Position numbers and translations under genes: made by a program. A stretch of 64,000 nucleotides of DNA, from contig CATYVQ010000003.1 in the NCBI GenBank assembly GCA_958413895.1, positions 1 through 64,000 on the forward strand, given 5' to 3'. How positions within the stretch are numbered: position 1 is the first letter of the stretch; each line of letters begins with the position of its first letter. The notes below the pieces were generated by a model that was not told the origin of the DNA, searched no databases, and saw only the letters and a program-made list of their open reading frames with translations. The stretch comes from an uncultured Collinsella sp. GTDB taxonomy: Bacteria; Actinomycetota; Coriobacteriia; Coriobacteriales; Coriobacteriaceae. Shown piece by piece: positions 8,234-17,253 of this stretch.

Positions 8234-10876
8234 ATGTTAGATAGATTTACCGATCGAGCGCGCAAGGTCATGTCGATGGCCAAACAGGAGGCGCTCGATC
8301 TGCACTCAAATAAGGTGGGCACCGAGCACCTGCTGCTCGCACTCGCCAAGGAGGACGAGGGCATCGCTGCCGAGGCGCTGCGCTCGCTTGATATCTCCTA
8401 CGACGACATCATGGACACCCTCAAGGAGGTCCAGACCACGGTTCCCGAGCCCAGTGAGGAGACCGAGGCGGCCAAGCTCGCCTTTACGCCGCTCGTCATT
8501 AGTGTGATGGAGCGTTCATTCCGCGTGGCGCGTGAGAACAACCAGACCTACGTGTCGACCGAGCACTTGCTGATCGGAATCGTCGAAGAGGGCAACGGCA
8601 TGGCCATGGACATCCTCATGCGCCTGGGTGTGTCGTCCGCCTCCATCAAAAAGGCTATCGAGAAACTCACTGCCAAGGACCAGGACAAGAAGCGTCCGCT
8701 CGCCGGCGCCGGTGCTGGTCGTCCCGGTGCGGGCCTGCCGTTCTTTAGCGGCTCGGATGCCTCTCAGCAAAAGGGGAGTGGCACCGATACGCTTAAGCAG
8801 TTCGCGACCAACCTCACGCAGAAGGCGCGCGATGGCGAGCTCGACCCCGTGATCGGTCGCGAAAAGGAAGTCCAGCGTATGATGGAAATTCTTTCGCGCC
8901 GCACCAAGAACAACCCGCTCATTCTGGGCGACCCCGGCGTGGGCAAGACGGCCATCGTCGAGGGCCTGGCTCAGCAGATTGCAGCCGGCAACGTGCCCGA
9001 GAACCTCATGAACCAGAATATCTGGACGCTCGACCTGCCGGGCCTCGTGGCGGGCGCCAAGTATCGTGGCGAGTTTGAGGAGCGCCTCAAGAACGTGATC
9101 CAGGAGGCCACCGAGGCCGACGACGTCATCCTGTTTATCGATGAGATGCACACCATCATCGGTGCCGGTTCTGCCGAGGGCTCCATCGACGCGAGCTCCA
9201 TGCTCAAGCCCGTGCTCGCGCGCGGCGCCTTCCAGATCATCGGCGCCACCACGGCCGAGGAATTCCGCAAGTACCTCACCAAGGATCCGGCCTTCGAGCG
9301 TCGCTTCCAGACCATCGATGTCGAGGAGCCGAGCGTCGAGGACACGGTCAAGATCCTGACCGCGCTCAAGCCGCGCTACGAGGAGCACCACCATGTGCGC
9401 TATACGCAGGGTGCTATCGAGGCCGCCGCGAACCTTTCCAACCGCTACATCCAGGATCGCTTCCTGCCCGATAAGGCCATCGACCTCATTGACGAGGCCG
9501 GCGCACGCGCTCGCATCGCCGCGAATCGCGCGCCCGAGCCGGTGCGCGAGGCCGAGCATCGCATAGAGGAGCTCAAGGCCGCCGCGCAGGAGGCCACCGA
9601 GAGCGACGACATGAACAAGGCCGCCGAGATCACCGAGCAGCAGAAGGCCGCCGAGATTGAACTCGCCGAGGCCAAGGCCGCCTGGACTGCCGAGCTCGAC
9701 GCCAGCCCGCTCACCATCGATGTCTCTCAGATCGCCGACATCGTGTCCGTGACTTCGGGCGTGCCGGTGTCCTCGCTTACCGAGAGCGAGAGCCGTCGCC
9801 TGCTGCAAGCCGAAAGCGTGCTCAAGACGCGCATCATCGGTCAGGATGAGGCTGTCGAGGCAGTTGCCAAGGCCGTGCGCCGCAGCCGTTCGCCGCTCAA
9901 GGACCCGCGTCGCCCCGGCGGCAGCTTTATCTTCCTGGGTCCCACCGGCACGGGCAAGACCGAGCTCGCCAAGACGCTCGCCGAGTACCTCTTTGGCAGC
10001 AAGGATGCACTCATCAGCTTCGACATGTCCGAGTTCGGTAGCGAGTTCGAGGTCTCCAAGCTCATCGGTAGCCCTCCGGGTTACGTCGGTCACGACGAGG
10101 GCGGCCAGCTCACCAAGGCCGTTCGTCGCCACCCGTACTCGGTCGTGCTGTTCGACGAGATCGAGAAGGCGCATCCCGACATCTTCAACATCCTGCTGCA
10201 GGTGCTGGAGGAGGGTCGTCTGACCGATAGCCAGGGCAAGACGGTTGACTTCCGCAACACCGTGATCATCATGACGTCCAACGTGGGCGCCCGCGAGATT
10301 GCGCAGGATGCGAGCGTTGGCTTTGGCACCACCGGCGAGCAGGGTCTTACCTCGAGCGAGATTAAGGGTCGTGCGATGGGCGAACTTAAGCGCCTGTTCC
10401 GCCCCGAGCTGCTCAACCGTATCGACGACATCGTGGTGTTCCAGAAGCTTTCGGGCGAGAATCTGACCAAGATCGCGCACCTGCTGGTGGACGACCTGCG
10501 TCAACGCCTGATTGCCAACGGCATGAACATCAAGCTCACCGATGCGGCCTACGACAAGATTGTGGCCGAGGGCACCGACCTCACCAATGGCGCGCGTCCG
10601 CTGCGCCGTGCCATCCAAAAGCTCATTGAGGACCCGCTGTCCGAGGAACTGCTGGCCGGTGAGTGGGGCGAGGGCGATACCGTTCAGTGCGATGTGGCCG
10701 ACGGCAAGTTTGTCTTTAGTCACGGCACGGGCGAGATTCCGGCACCGCGTCCGGCGGGCACGCTCGGTGGCGATACCGCCCCGGCGGCTCCGCACACCGG
10801 CAACGTCGCGCCCGTGAGCGGCGGCGTGACCTCGGGCCCCGGCGGCATGATGCAAGCCGGTTCCGGCGCGCTGTAG
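8234..10876 (+). CDS. clpC: ATP-dependent Clp protease ATP-binding subunit ClpC
   Basis: An 880-residue Hsp100 unfoldase that feeds substrates to ClpP. It has an N-terminal double Clp_N repeat (residues 1-140), a first AAA+ domain with GDPGVGKT (near 233) and Walker B LFIDEMH, a coiled-coil/UVR-like middle segment (near 435-485), a second AAA+ domain with GPTGTGKT (near 569), and a C-terminal ClpB_D2-small domain. The last 45 residues are a low-complexity G/A/P tail not needed by the family. I chose ATG 8234 (MLDRFTDRARKV) because AAGGAA lies 7 nt upstream. It is not preceded by ctsR-mcsA-mcsB, the usual Firmicutes context. I see no CtsR or CIRCE box in the 192-bp upstream gap. Confidence 0.93.
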   Translation: MLDRFTDRARKVMSMAKQEALDLHSNKVGTEHLLLALAKEDEGIAAEALRSLDISYDDIMDTLKEVQTTVPEPSEETEAAKLAFTPLVISVMERSFRVARENNQTYVSTEHLLIGIVEEGNGMAMDILMRLGVSSASIKKAIEKLTAKDQDKKRPLAGAGAGRPGAGLPFFSGSDASQQKGSGTDTLKQFATNLTQKARDGELDPVIGREKEVQRMMEILSRRTKNNPLILGDPGVGKTAIVEGLAQQIAAGNVPENLMNQNIWTLDLPGLVAGAKYRGEFEERLKNVIQEATEADDVILFIDEMHTIIGAGSAEGSIDASSMLKPVLARGAFQIIGATTAEEFRKYLTKDPAFERRFQTIDVEEPSVEDTVKILTALKPRYEEHHHVRYTQGAIEAAANLSNRYIQDRFLPDKAIDLIDEAGARARIAANRAPEPVREAEHRIEELKAAAQEATESDDMNKAAEITEQQKAAEIELAEAKAAWTAELDASPLTIDVSQIADIVSVTSGVPVSSLTESESRRLLQAESVLKTRIIGQDEAVEAVAKAVRRSRSPLKDPRRPGGSFIFLGPTGTGKTELAKTLAEYLFGSKDALISFDMSEFGSEFEVSKLIGSPPGYVGHDEGGQLTKAVRRHPYSVVLFDEIEKAHPDIFNILLQVLEEGRLTDSQGKTVDFRNTVIIMTSNVGAREIAQDASVGFGTTGEQGLTSSEIKGRAMGELKRLFRPELLNRIDDIVVFQKLSGENLTKIAHLLVDDLRQRLIANGMNIKLTDAAYDKIVAEGTDLTNGARPLRRAIQKLIEDPLSEELLAGEWGEGDTVQCDVADGKFVFSHGTGEIPAPRPAGTLGGDTAPAAPHTGNVAPVSGGVTSGPGGMMQAGSGAL

Positions 10877-10901
10877 GGCGTGGCGACAATTTGATACGCG
10901 C

Positions 10902-10937
10902 AATCGAGGCGCTCCGGAAAGGGCGCCTCGATTTGTA
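10902..10937 (+). terminator. clpC terminator
   Basis: AATCGAGGCGC (10902-10912) pairs perfectly with GCGCCTCGATT (10923-10933), followed by a short T-containing tract. Confidence 0.7.
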
Positions 10938-11090
10938 GAGCTGCGGAAGTTGTGACCGTTACGCTATACGGTCCACCGTTAGCCGATGATGCGAGGGCGC
11001 TCGGCGTTTTCGACTGGTTTATGCACGCAAAGTCTGGGAATATACAAGTCGCATGTCTTACTGTCTAACCAGTTGCGCCAAGGAGGCACC

Positions 11091-12548
11091 ATGGACTACA
11101 AGATTACCGGCTACGAGCCCGCCCAGCTGTTCCATTTCTTTGAGGAGGTCAGCGCGATCCCCCGTGGGTCTGGCAACGAGAAGGGCATCAGCGATTTCCT
11201 GGTCGCGTTTGCCAAGGAGCGCGGTCTCGATGTGTATCAGGACGAGGTCTACAACGTCATCATTCGCAAGCCCGCATCTGCCGGCGCCGAGAATGCCCCG
11301 ACCGTGATGCTGCAGGGCCACATCGATATGGTGTGCGACAAGTTGGGCTCCGTTGAGCACGACTTTACGACCGATGGTATCGACCTGGTCGTCAAGGACG
11401 GCGTCCTTACCGCCAACGGCACCACCCTGGGCGCCGACAATGGTATCGCCGTCGCGCTTATGCTTACTGTGCTCAACGACGATTCGATTGCCCATCCGGC
11501 CCTCGAGTGCGTGTTCACCACCGACGAGGAGACCGGCCTGGTTGGCGCCGAGACGCTCGACAAGTCCCAGATCAGCGCCCGCACCATGATCAACCTCGAC
11601 TCCGAGGAGGAGGGCGTTGCCACCGTCAGCTGCGCCGGCGGCGTCGTCGTTACCTACACCTGCCCCATCGTGCGCGAGCACAAGACCGGTAGCACCCTCA
11701 CGCTCGACATTTCCGGTCTGTTGGGCGGCCACTCCGGCAGTGATATCAACCTGGAGCGCGGCAACGGAAACCTCATCATGGCCCGCATCATCGACCGCCT
11801 GATGGTCGCCGGCGAGCCCGCCATCGTCAGCTTCAACGGCGGCACCAAGGACAACGCCATCAACCGTGAGTGCAAGGCCGTTCTGGTCTATGCCGATCAC
11901 GCTGCCGCCGAGGCCGCGGCCCAGATCGCAAAGGGCATCATCGCCGACGTCACTGCCGAGCTCGAGGTCTTCGACCCCGGCTTTACCTGCACCGTCGAGA
12001 TTGCCGACGACGCCGAGGTCGAGGCCATGGACGAGAAGTCCGCGCTTGCCCTCATCCGCGCCCTGCGTCTTGCCCCTAACGGCGTGATTCGCCGCAACGT
12101 CGCCACCGACGGCTCCGTCGAGGTTTCCTCCAACATCGGCGTGGTCGCCACCTCCGATGACGAGGTCAAGATTATGCTGTCCCCGCGCTCCTCGATCACC
12201 TCGCTGCAGAACGAGTTCAAGGACCGCCTGCAGACGCTTGCCGATGTCCTGGGCTTCGACGCCAAGTTTGAGTTCGAGTATCCCGGCTGGAGCTATGCCG
12301 AGCATTCGCCGGTCCGCGAAGTCTTTGTCGAGAGCTATCGAGAGCTCTTTGGCTCCGAGCTGCGCATCGAGTCCATTCACGCCGGCCTTGAGTGCGGCCT
12401 GTTTGCCGAGGCTCTGCACGGCCTGGACGCCATCGCCGTGGGCCCGACGCTCTCCGATGTCCATACCCCGGACGAGAGCATGGAGCTCGCTTCTGCCGAG
12501 CGCTTCTACGAGCTGCTCATCGACGTCCTCAAGCGCCTCGCTGCGTAA
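11091..12548 (+). CDS. pepD: PepD-type aminoacyl-histidine dipeptidase (M20C metallopeptidase)
   Basis: A 485-residue cytosolic nonspecific dipeptidase of family M20, a two-zinc enzyme cleaving dipeptides such as Xaa-His. Zinc ligands are in the expected order: GHIDMV near residue 75, LGADNG near 113, and the catalytic-Glu motif TDEETG near 144. The lid/dimerisation domain is inserted in the middle, as in PepD. Start ATG 11091 (MDYKITGY) follows a perfect AAGGAGG at 11080-11086. A longer reading frame upstream lacks a ribosome binding site. It is monocistronic, with its own terminator 55 bp downstream. Confidence 0.92.
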   Translation: MDYKITGYEPAQLFHFFEEVSAIPRGSGNEKGISDFLVAFAKERGLDVYQDEVYNVIIRKPASAGAENAPTVMLQGHIDMVCDKLGSVEHDFTTDGIDLVVKDGVLTANGTTLGADNGIAVALMLTVLNDDSIAHPALECVFTTDEETGLVGAETLDKSQISARTMINLDSEEEGVATVSCAGGVVVTYTCPIVREHKTGSTLTLDISGLLGGHSGSDINLERGNGNLIMARIIDRLMVAGEPAIVSFNGGTKDNAINRECKAVLVYADHAAAEAAAQIAKGIIADVTAELEVFDPGFTCTVEIADDAEVEAMDEKSALALIRALRLAPNGVIRRNVATDGSVEVSSNIGVVATSDDEVKIMLSPRSSITSLQNEFKDRLQTLADVLGFDAKFEFEYPGWSYAEHSPVREVFVESYRELFGSELRIESIHAGLECGLFAEALHGLDAIAVGPTLSDVHTPDESMELASAERFYELLIDVLKRLAA

Positions 12549-12603
12549 AGGTTGCGCTAGCAGCAGTCCGAGCCACGTGCTAGCGGATTGCAAATGACAT
12601 TAT

Positions 12604-12652
12604 GAGAGGGGGCACCCGGTCTTTTGCGACGGGTGTCCCCTCTCTTTTGTTT
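12604..12652 (+). terminator. pepD terminator
   Basis: GAGAGGGGGCACCCG (12604-12618) pairs with CGGGTGTCCCCTCTC (12630-12644) with one mismatch, followed by TTTTGTTT. It also faces the 3' end of the convergent hipA. Confidence 0.8.
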
Positions 12653-12675
12653 GATAATTGCGAAATTAAGGCCAC

Positions 12676-13980
12676 CTAGTCCATTTCTGCCTTGATGAGG
12701 TCGAGGGTGCGCTGGCAGTTTTCGCGGACGGGGCCGAGCATATGCTCGCGCAGGTCCGCCATGCCGGGCAGGTCGGCGTATTCGTCCATGACCTCTTCCA
12801 TGCAAATGGGCACCTCGTAGGCGAGGTCCATCATGGTCGCAAAGCAAAACTTCTCGGATAGCCCGGCATCGGTGAGTGCCGCCTCCAGCGCGGGGTCGCC
12901 CATACCGTGGTATCGGCGGATAGCGCCTGGACCGATGCGCCCCACACGATTTTCGCCGCCAACGCTCATGGCAAGGCGCGCCCGGCGGCGCATGCGCTCG
13001 TATGCCAGCCCCGATGCGACATCGTACATGGGTGCGAGCGCCGCGTTTGTGCCTTTGCCAAGGATGAGCGAGTAGTTTTTAGCGTGTGCGTCAGGCGCTC
13101 CGATAATGGCGTTATAGAACAACATATAGGTAAAAAGCACAAGATTCATGTGGTGGGGGACTGTGTTAATCAGTCGTTCTTGGATGTCTCGTGTAGTTGG
13201 TCCTCCGTCGGCGGTGTATTTCTGGATTGGCAATACACCGAGCGCCTGGCAAAAGTCCTCCTGATGCAGCCTTTCGATATTTCCGCTGCTATTGACCATT
13301 CTGTCGTACCGTTCAACGACGAGCGCGGCTTCGTCTTCAAATGTGTAATAGGAGACGTTGGCAGTTGGAATGCCAACACGCCGAGCCGTTTTCATGCAGA
13401 CGAATTCGTTTAAGGCCTGATGTTTGAACCCAACGACACCATTTTTGAAGATATGGGTAGTGGGGGATGACCCTAGACATTCGCACCATTGGCCATCATG
13501 CCAAGCTAGTGCAAATTTGCCTTGATTGCCGCCCAAGGACCAGCTTTCGTTGGAGCCCATCCATGTCTCTCTTTCGTCATCGCGAATTGCTTTGAGCTTG
13601 TGAGCGATTTGAGAATTGGTAAGCGGGCGGTATGCCGAGACCCTGCCGCGGGCGGCGTCTAATTGATCGGCTCGACAAAACTGAACGGCCCCCGCGCAGT
13701 CTAGACCGATATGGCACAAGAGGGCGACGGGGTTGTTGGATGCAACATCATGCTCGGTGGCAATAGCGCGACGCTGCTCTTGACTGTCGGGCAAAAGGCC
13801 AAATAGGAACGGGCGGACGATGCTATGGCCATACGTGCGATTGGAAAGCGGCATTGTTAGCGATAACGGTGCTCCGCGATAGGTTGGGGCGTATGCAAAG
13901 CTGCAGAGTCCATGCTCGTCTTGGCGGAGAGTGCCGGCGATTTCGCCACAAATGAGGGTCGCAAGCTCCATTTCTGCCAT
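12676..13980 (-). CDS. hipA: HipA-family serine/threonine kinase toxin
   Basis: A 434-residue type II toxin kinase of the HipA family (the E. coli member phosphorylates glutamyl-tRNA synthetase and causes persistence). Visible motifs are the ATP-binding stretch SWSLGGNQGKFAL (near 152), VERYDR, RLHQEDFCQALG, the catalytic loop IGAPDAHAKN (Asp and Asn) and the metal-binding APMYDVASG. The N-terminal HipA_N subdomain (residues 1-110) is present, so the protein looks intact and active rather than a remnant. It starts on the base next to the stop of hipB (ATG at 13980, stop codon of hipB 13981-13983) and shares its operon. The target kinase substrate is not predictable. Confidence 0.9.
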   Translation of the reverse strand: MAEMELATLICGEIAGTLRQDEHGLCSFAYAPTYRGAPLSLTMPLSNRTYGHSIVRPFLFGLLPDSQEQRRAIATEHDVASNNPVALLCHIGLDCAGAVQFCRADQLDAARGRVSAYRPLTNSQIAHKLKAIRDDERETWMGSNESWSLGGNQGKFALAWHDGQWCECLGSSPTTHIFKNGVVGFKHQALNEFVCMKTARRVGIPTANVSYYTFEDEAALVVERYDRMVNSSGNIERLHQEDFCQALGVLPIQKYTADGGPTTRDIQERLINTVPHHMNLVLFTYMLFYNAIIGAPDAHAKNYSLILGKGTNAALAPMYDVASGLAYERMRRRARLAMSVGGENRVGRIGPGAIRRYHGMGDPALEAALTDAGLSEKFCFATMMDLAYEVPICMEEVMDEYADLPGMADLREHMLGPVRENCQRTLDLIKAEMD

Positions 13981-14412
13981 TTATTTCACAACCTTACAGC
14001 CAAAGGAGAGGTCTGAAGTGCCGGAAAGGCCTTGCTCGGCTGCGATTTGGGCCAGCAAGGCACCATAGAAAGCTGGCGTTCCTTGTCGAGCGGGTCGTCT
14101 GCCTACGCTTGGCTTTGGCAGGGCATTCGAGTTCGCGATAGGGAGGTCCGCTATCGTCATCGGATGTTCGGAGGGTGATGCGATGGAGTCGTTATCGCTT
14201 TGCGCAAAGAGACCTATGCCGAGTGCGTTAAAGACGGTCAACAGCTTGTCGAGCCGAATGCCCGTGGCATCTCCCAGCTCGAGCGATGCGAGCAGGCGCT
14301 CCGAAACACCGGCCTTTTTGGCGAGGGTGGCACGGGTGAGACCCTGAGTCTCGCGTGCCTGGCGCACGTAGATGCCAGCTTGGCGTGGTGTGGTGATGGG
14401 AAGGGTATCCAC
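13981..14412 (-). CDS. hipB: HipB-family antitoxin, XRE-type DNA-binding protein
   Basis: A 143-residue antitoxin with a Cro/C1-type helix-turn-helix at residues about 12-70 (RQARETQGLTRATLAKKAGV...). The remaining 70 residues are longer than in E. coli HipB (88 aa) and may be a flexible, protease-sensitive tail. The start is GTG 14412, preceded by AGGAGATAGCC. Genes run hipB then hipA with no spacer. It should bind the three operators at 14428-14495 and repress the operon together with HipA. The -35-like TTTTCA (14469-14474) and -10-like CATACT (14446-14451) on this strand are 17 bp apart. Confidence 0.87.
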   Translation of the reverse strand: MDTLPITTPRQAGIYVRQARETQGLTRATLAKKAGVSERLLASLELGDATGIRLDKLLTVFNALGIGLFAQSDNDSIASPSEHPMTIADLPIANSNALPKPSVGRRPARQGTPAFYGALLAQIAAEQGLSGTSDLSFGCKVVK

Positions 14413-14427
14413 GGCTATCTCCTAACG

Positions 14428-14495
14428 TGCAGGCTTTTGCATCCTAGTATGACATGCAAAAGTCTGCATGAAAAGGCCTCATGCAAAACTCTGCA
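14428..14495 (-). promoter_or_regulatory. Triple hipBA operator with exact 27-bp spacing
   Basis: Three 14-bp sites match TGCAG(A/G)(C/G)TTTTGCA: 14428-14441 (read on plus), 14455-14468 and 14482-14495 (read on minus). Each begins exactly 27 bp after the previous one. The middle site fills the spacer between the putative -35 and -10 elements, the first covers the expected transcription start, and the third lies upstream. This differs from the E. coli TATCC-N8-GGATA operator. Confidence 0.75.
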
Positions 14496-14504
14496 TGAGG
14501 CCTT
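14469..14504 (-). terminator. mntP terminator that contains a hipBA operator
   Basis: AAGGCCTCATGCA (14473-14485) and TGCATGAGGCCTT (14492-14504) are perfect 13-bp arms with a 6-nt loop. Read on the minus strand it ends in TTTT, so it should stop mntP transcription. The third hipBA operator is embedded in the upper stem and loop. Confidence 0.7.
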
Positions 14505-14532
14505 ATACGGACGTTTAGTTTTGAAGGGTGTT

Positions 14533-15111
14533 TTACAGCACTAAAATCCCTAGGTGCTCCAGCAAAATCTTGAGGCCGATGAGGATGAGCACAACGCCGC
14601 CCACGATGGTGGCGGGCTTTTCGTAGCGCGCGCCAAAGATGCGGCCAATCGCCACGCCGGCAACGGAGAAGATGAAGGTCGTGATGCCTATGAGCGACAC
14701 GGCGGGAACGATGTCGACGGAAAGCGCGGCGAACGAGATGCCCACGGCCAGGGCGTCAATCGAGGTGGCGATGGCGAGGATCAGGTACTCGCCCAGGTCA
14801 ATCTTTTCGGCATCCTTGCCGTCGCCTTCATCCTCGTCCTCGGTAAAGGCTTCCCACAGCATTTTGCCGCCGATGAAGGCGAGCAGGATAAAGGCGATCC
14901 AATGGTCGATGGGTCCGATGATGCCCATGAATTGACTGCCGAGCGCCCATCCGATTACGGGCATGCCGGCCTGAAAGCCGCCAAAGAACAAGCCGAGCAC
15001 TACGGCGACCTTAAGGTTGATCTTCTTCATGCCAAGGCCCTTGCAGATGGATACGGCAAAGGCGTCCATCGAAAGGCCGATAGCGAGCAATACGAGCTCT
15101 GCGAGTCCCAT
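14533..15111 (-). CDS. mntP: Manganese efflux pump MntP
   Basis: A 192-residue, six-span membrane protein of the MntP (YebN) family that exports Mn2+. Two homologous triple-span halves are visible, the first with GLSMDAFAVSICKG (conserved Asp in span 1) and the second with ATSIDALAVGISFA (conserved Asp in span 4). A charged acidic loop (residues about 100-115) separates them. The ATG at 15111 (MGLAELVLL) follows a GGGAG. An upstream extension would run into the riboswitch. Control by manganese is supported by the riboswitch directly upstream. Confidence 0.93.
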   Translation of the reverse strand: MGLAELVLLAIGLSMDAFAVSICKGLGMKKINLKVAVVLGLFFGGFQAGMPVIGWALGSQFMGIIGPIDHWIAFILLAFIGGKMLWEAFTEDEDEGDGKDAEKIDLGEYLILAIATSIDALAVGISFAALSVDIVPAVSLIGITTFIFSVAGVAIGRIFGARYEKPATIVGGVVLILIGLKILLEHLGILVL

Positions 15112-15164
15112 AGTCTGGCTCCCTCTCTGCGGGCGGGCCCGCGTGTACCTCTTGGGGGAGTAAC

Positions 15165-15300
15165 AAAAAAGACCCGTGGCGTACGCGTTGTGCGCACAGC
15201 CACGAGTCTCGTTCATTAAGGCAAGCCAGGCCGCATCGGCCAGTGTGTTGACTTACCGCGCCACCGGAGGCGAATCCGGTCACGCGACTACTCCCTCATT
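15165..15300 (-). promoter_or_regulatory. yybP-ykoY manganese riboswitch with terminator
   Basis: On the minus strand the conserved 5' GGGAGTAG (plus 15288-15295) and 3' AACGAGAC (plus 15206-15213) signatures of the yybP-ykoY aptamer flank two hairpin arms. The AACGAGAC region overlaps a terminator stem GACTCGTGGC/GCCACGGGTC that ends in TTTTTT (plus 15165-15170). This is the transcriptional ON-switch arrangement expected upstream of mntP. The rest of 15301-15457 (before disA) shows nothing else. Confidence 0.85.
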
Positions 15301-15457
15301 TATGCGAATCCCGATGCTACCACATGAACAGCTGATTTGGGTTGGGCTCTCAGCTGTGTTCGCTCATTCTGTAAGCATCGGATTTCGCAAGCGCCGCAGG
15401 GACAAACCGTGAGAAACTATTTAGCGTTTATGGAGCGTATACGATGGGAGCGATGCC

Positions 15458-16525
15458 TTGGATAAGAACGAGCTGCAAAAGCGTATGGAACAGGCCATCC
15501 GCCTGACGGCACCTGGTCAGCCGATCCGCACCGCCCTCGACATGATCATCGCCGGTCACCTGGGCGCCCTTATCTGCGTCGGCGACACCGAAAACGTGCT
15601 CGCTGCCGGTAACGACGGCTTCCCGCTCAACATTTCGTTTACTTCGAACCGTCTGTTCGAGCTTTCCAAGATGGACGGCGCCATCGTTATCGATGGCGAC
15701 CTCACCCAGATCCTGCGCGCCAACTTCCACCTCAATCCCGATCCCTCGCTTGCCACGAGTGAGACGGGCATGCGTCACCGTACTGCCGCTCGCATGTCGG
15801 TGCTCACCGATGCCATCGTGATCTCGGTCTCGGCCCGTCGCGCCGTCGTTAACGTGTACGTTCACGGCAAGAGCTACGAGATCCAGCCCGTCACCACCAT
15901 CATGAGCTCGGTCAACCAGCTCGTCGCCACGCTCCAGACCACCCGTCAGTCGCTCGACCGCTCCTTGCTGCGCCTGACGGCCCTCGAGCTCGACGACTAC
16001 GTCACGCTCGCCGACATCACCGGCATTTTCTCGAGTTTCGAGATCATGCAACAGGCAAAGACCGAGCTTAAGGATTGCATCGTCAAGCTGGGTAACCAGG
16101 GCAAGCTCGTGCAGATGCAGCTTGAGCAGCTCGCGGGCTCCAGCATGGATACCGAATACGACTTGATGATCCGCGACTACGCAAGCGATTCCTCTGAGGC
16201 CAACGCCGAGAAGATTCGCGCCGAGCTGAGTCGCATGACGCCTAAGGACCTGTCTGACCCGCAGCACGTGGCGGCAGTTTTGGGCTATGACGACCTGGAC
16301 GAGGACTCCGTCATGACACCGCTGGGCCTGCGCACGCTTTCGCGCGTGTCCGTCGTGCGCGACGGCGTGGCCGAGAAGATCGTCGACGAGTACGGCTCGC
16401 TGCAGGAGCTCATGGATGACATCAGCGAGGATCCGGAGCGCCTGGGCGACTTTGGTGTTAACAACCCTGCCATTCTTGCGGACTCGCTGTACCGCATGAA
16501 GGGCACCAAACAGGGGAACGCATAA
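15458..16525 (+). CDS. disA: DNA integrity scanning diadenylate cyclase DisA
   Basis: A 355-residue octameric enzyme making c-di-AMP from two ATP while scanning DNA. The N-terminal DAC domain has the DGA motif (MDGAIVID, near residue 72) and the RHR motif (MRHRTAARM, near 107). A helical linker follows, and the C-terminal part has the helix-hairpin-helix DNA-binding region. The length matches the family. The start is a TTG at 15458, with GGGAG 7 nt upstream. Nearby ATG codons are out of frame. Its stop overlaps the ispD start (TAATG). The usual upstream partner radA is not in this window. Confidence 0.93.
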   Translation: MDKNELQKRMEQAIRLTAPGQPIRTALDMIIAGHLGALICVGDTENVLAAGNDGFPLNISFTSNRLFELSKMDGAIVIDGDLTQILRANFHLNPDPSLATSETGMRHRTAARMSVLTDAIVISVSARRAVVNVYVHGKSYEIQPVTTIMSSVNQLVATLQTTRQSLDRSLLRLTALELDDYVTLADITGIFSSFEIMQQAKTELKDCIVKLGNQGKLVQMQLEQLAGSSMDTEYDLMIRDYASDSSEANAEKIRAELSRMTPKDLSDPQHVAAVLGYDDLDEDSVMTPLGLRTLSRVSVVRDGVAEKIVDEYGSLQELMDDISEDPERLGDFGVNNPAILADSLYRMKGTKQGNA

Positions 16526-17253
16526 TGGCGCCCGTATGCGCCGTGGTCGTTGCCGGCGGCAGCGGCCAGCGCTTTGGTAACCCCGGTGGCAAGCAGCTCG
16601 TTAACGTGGCGGGCCGTCCACTCATGAGCTGGTCCATCTGCGCGTTCGATCGTAGCGACAAGGTCGGCCACATCGTGGTGGTGTGTCCTGCCGAGCGCCG
16701 TGCCGAGATGCGCCGCCTGGCCATTGACCCGTTTGACTATGACACGCCCATCAGCTTTGCCGATGCCGGCGATACCCGTCAGGATTCCACCCGTGCCGGC
16801 GTGCATGCGGCTCCGGCGGGCTTTGAATACGTTGCCATCCACGACGGCGCTCGTCCGCTCATTACTACCGAGGCGATCGATCACGCTATCGACGTGCTCG
16901 TGAGCGACCGCGCCCTCGACGGTGTCGTGTGCGGTCAGCCCGCGATCGACACGCTCAAGATCGTCGACGGCGATAATATCGTCGAGACGCCGCCGCGCGA
17001 GCTCTATTGGGCTGCGCAGACGCCGCAGATCTTTAGCGTCGACGCCATGAAGCGTGCCCATGCCGCTGCTATCGCCGAGGGCTTTATCGGGACCGACGAT
17101 TCATCGCTGGTCGAGCGCATGGGCGGGCGCGTCCGCTGTGTCCAGAGCCCGCGCGATAACCTTAAGGTGACGGTGCCCGAGGATCTGCGTCCCGTAACCG
17201 CGATTCTGCTTGGCCGTATGGCCGAGGGAGAGGACCTTCCCCATGTTCAGTAA
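16525..17253 (+). CDS. ispD: 2-C-methyl-D-erythritol 4-phosphate cytidylyltransferase
   Basis: A 242-residue MEP-pathway enzyme that transfers CMP from CTP to MEP. The glycine-rich CTP-binding signature VVAGGSGQRFG is at residues 8-18, the substrate motif HDGARPL is near 112, and DNLKVTVPEDL is near the C-terminus. It is coupled to disA by a 1-base stop/start overlap and to ispF by an 11-bp overlap, so isoprenoid precursor genes are expressed with the c-di-AMP cyclase. Confidence 0.93.
   Translation: MAPVCAVVVAGGSGQRFGNPGGKQLVNVAGRPLMSWSICAFDRSDKVGHIVVVCPAERRAEMRRLAIDPFDYDTPISFADAGDTRQDSTRAGVHAAPAGFEYVAIHDGARPLITTEAIDHAIDVLVSDRALDGVVCGQPAIDTLKIVDGDNIVETPPRELYWAAQTPQIFSVDAMKRAHAAAIAEGFIGTDDSSLVERMGGRVRCVQSPRDNLKVTVPEDLRPVTAILLGRMAEGEDLPHVQ

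Noticed and set aside
8516..10903. A 795-residue minus-strand frame opposite clpC
   Set aside because: Shadow of clpC; AAA+ motifs on the plus strand settle the assignment.
12907..13413. A 168-residue plus-strand frame opposite hipA
   Set aside because: hipA on the minus strand has all kinase motifs; the plus frame has none.
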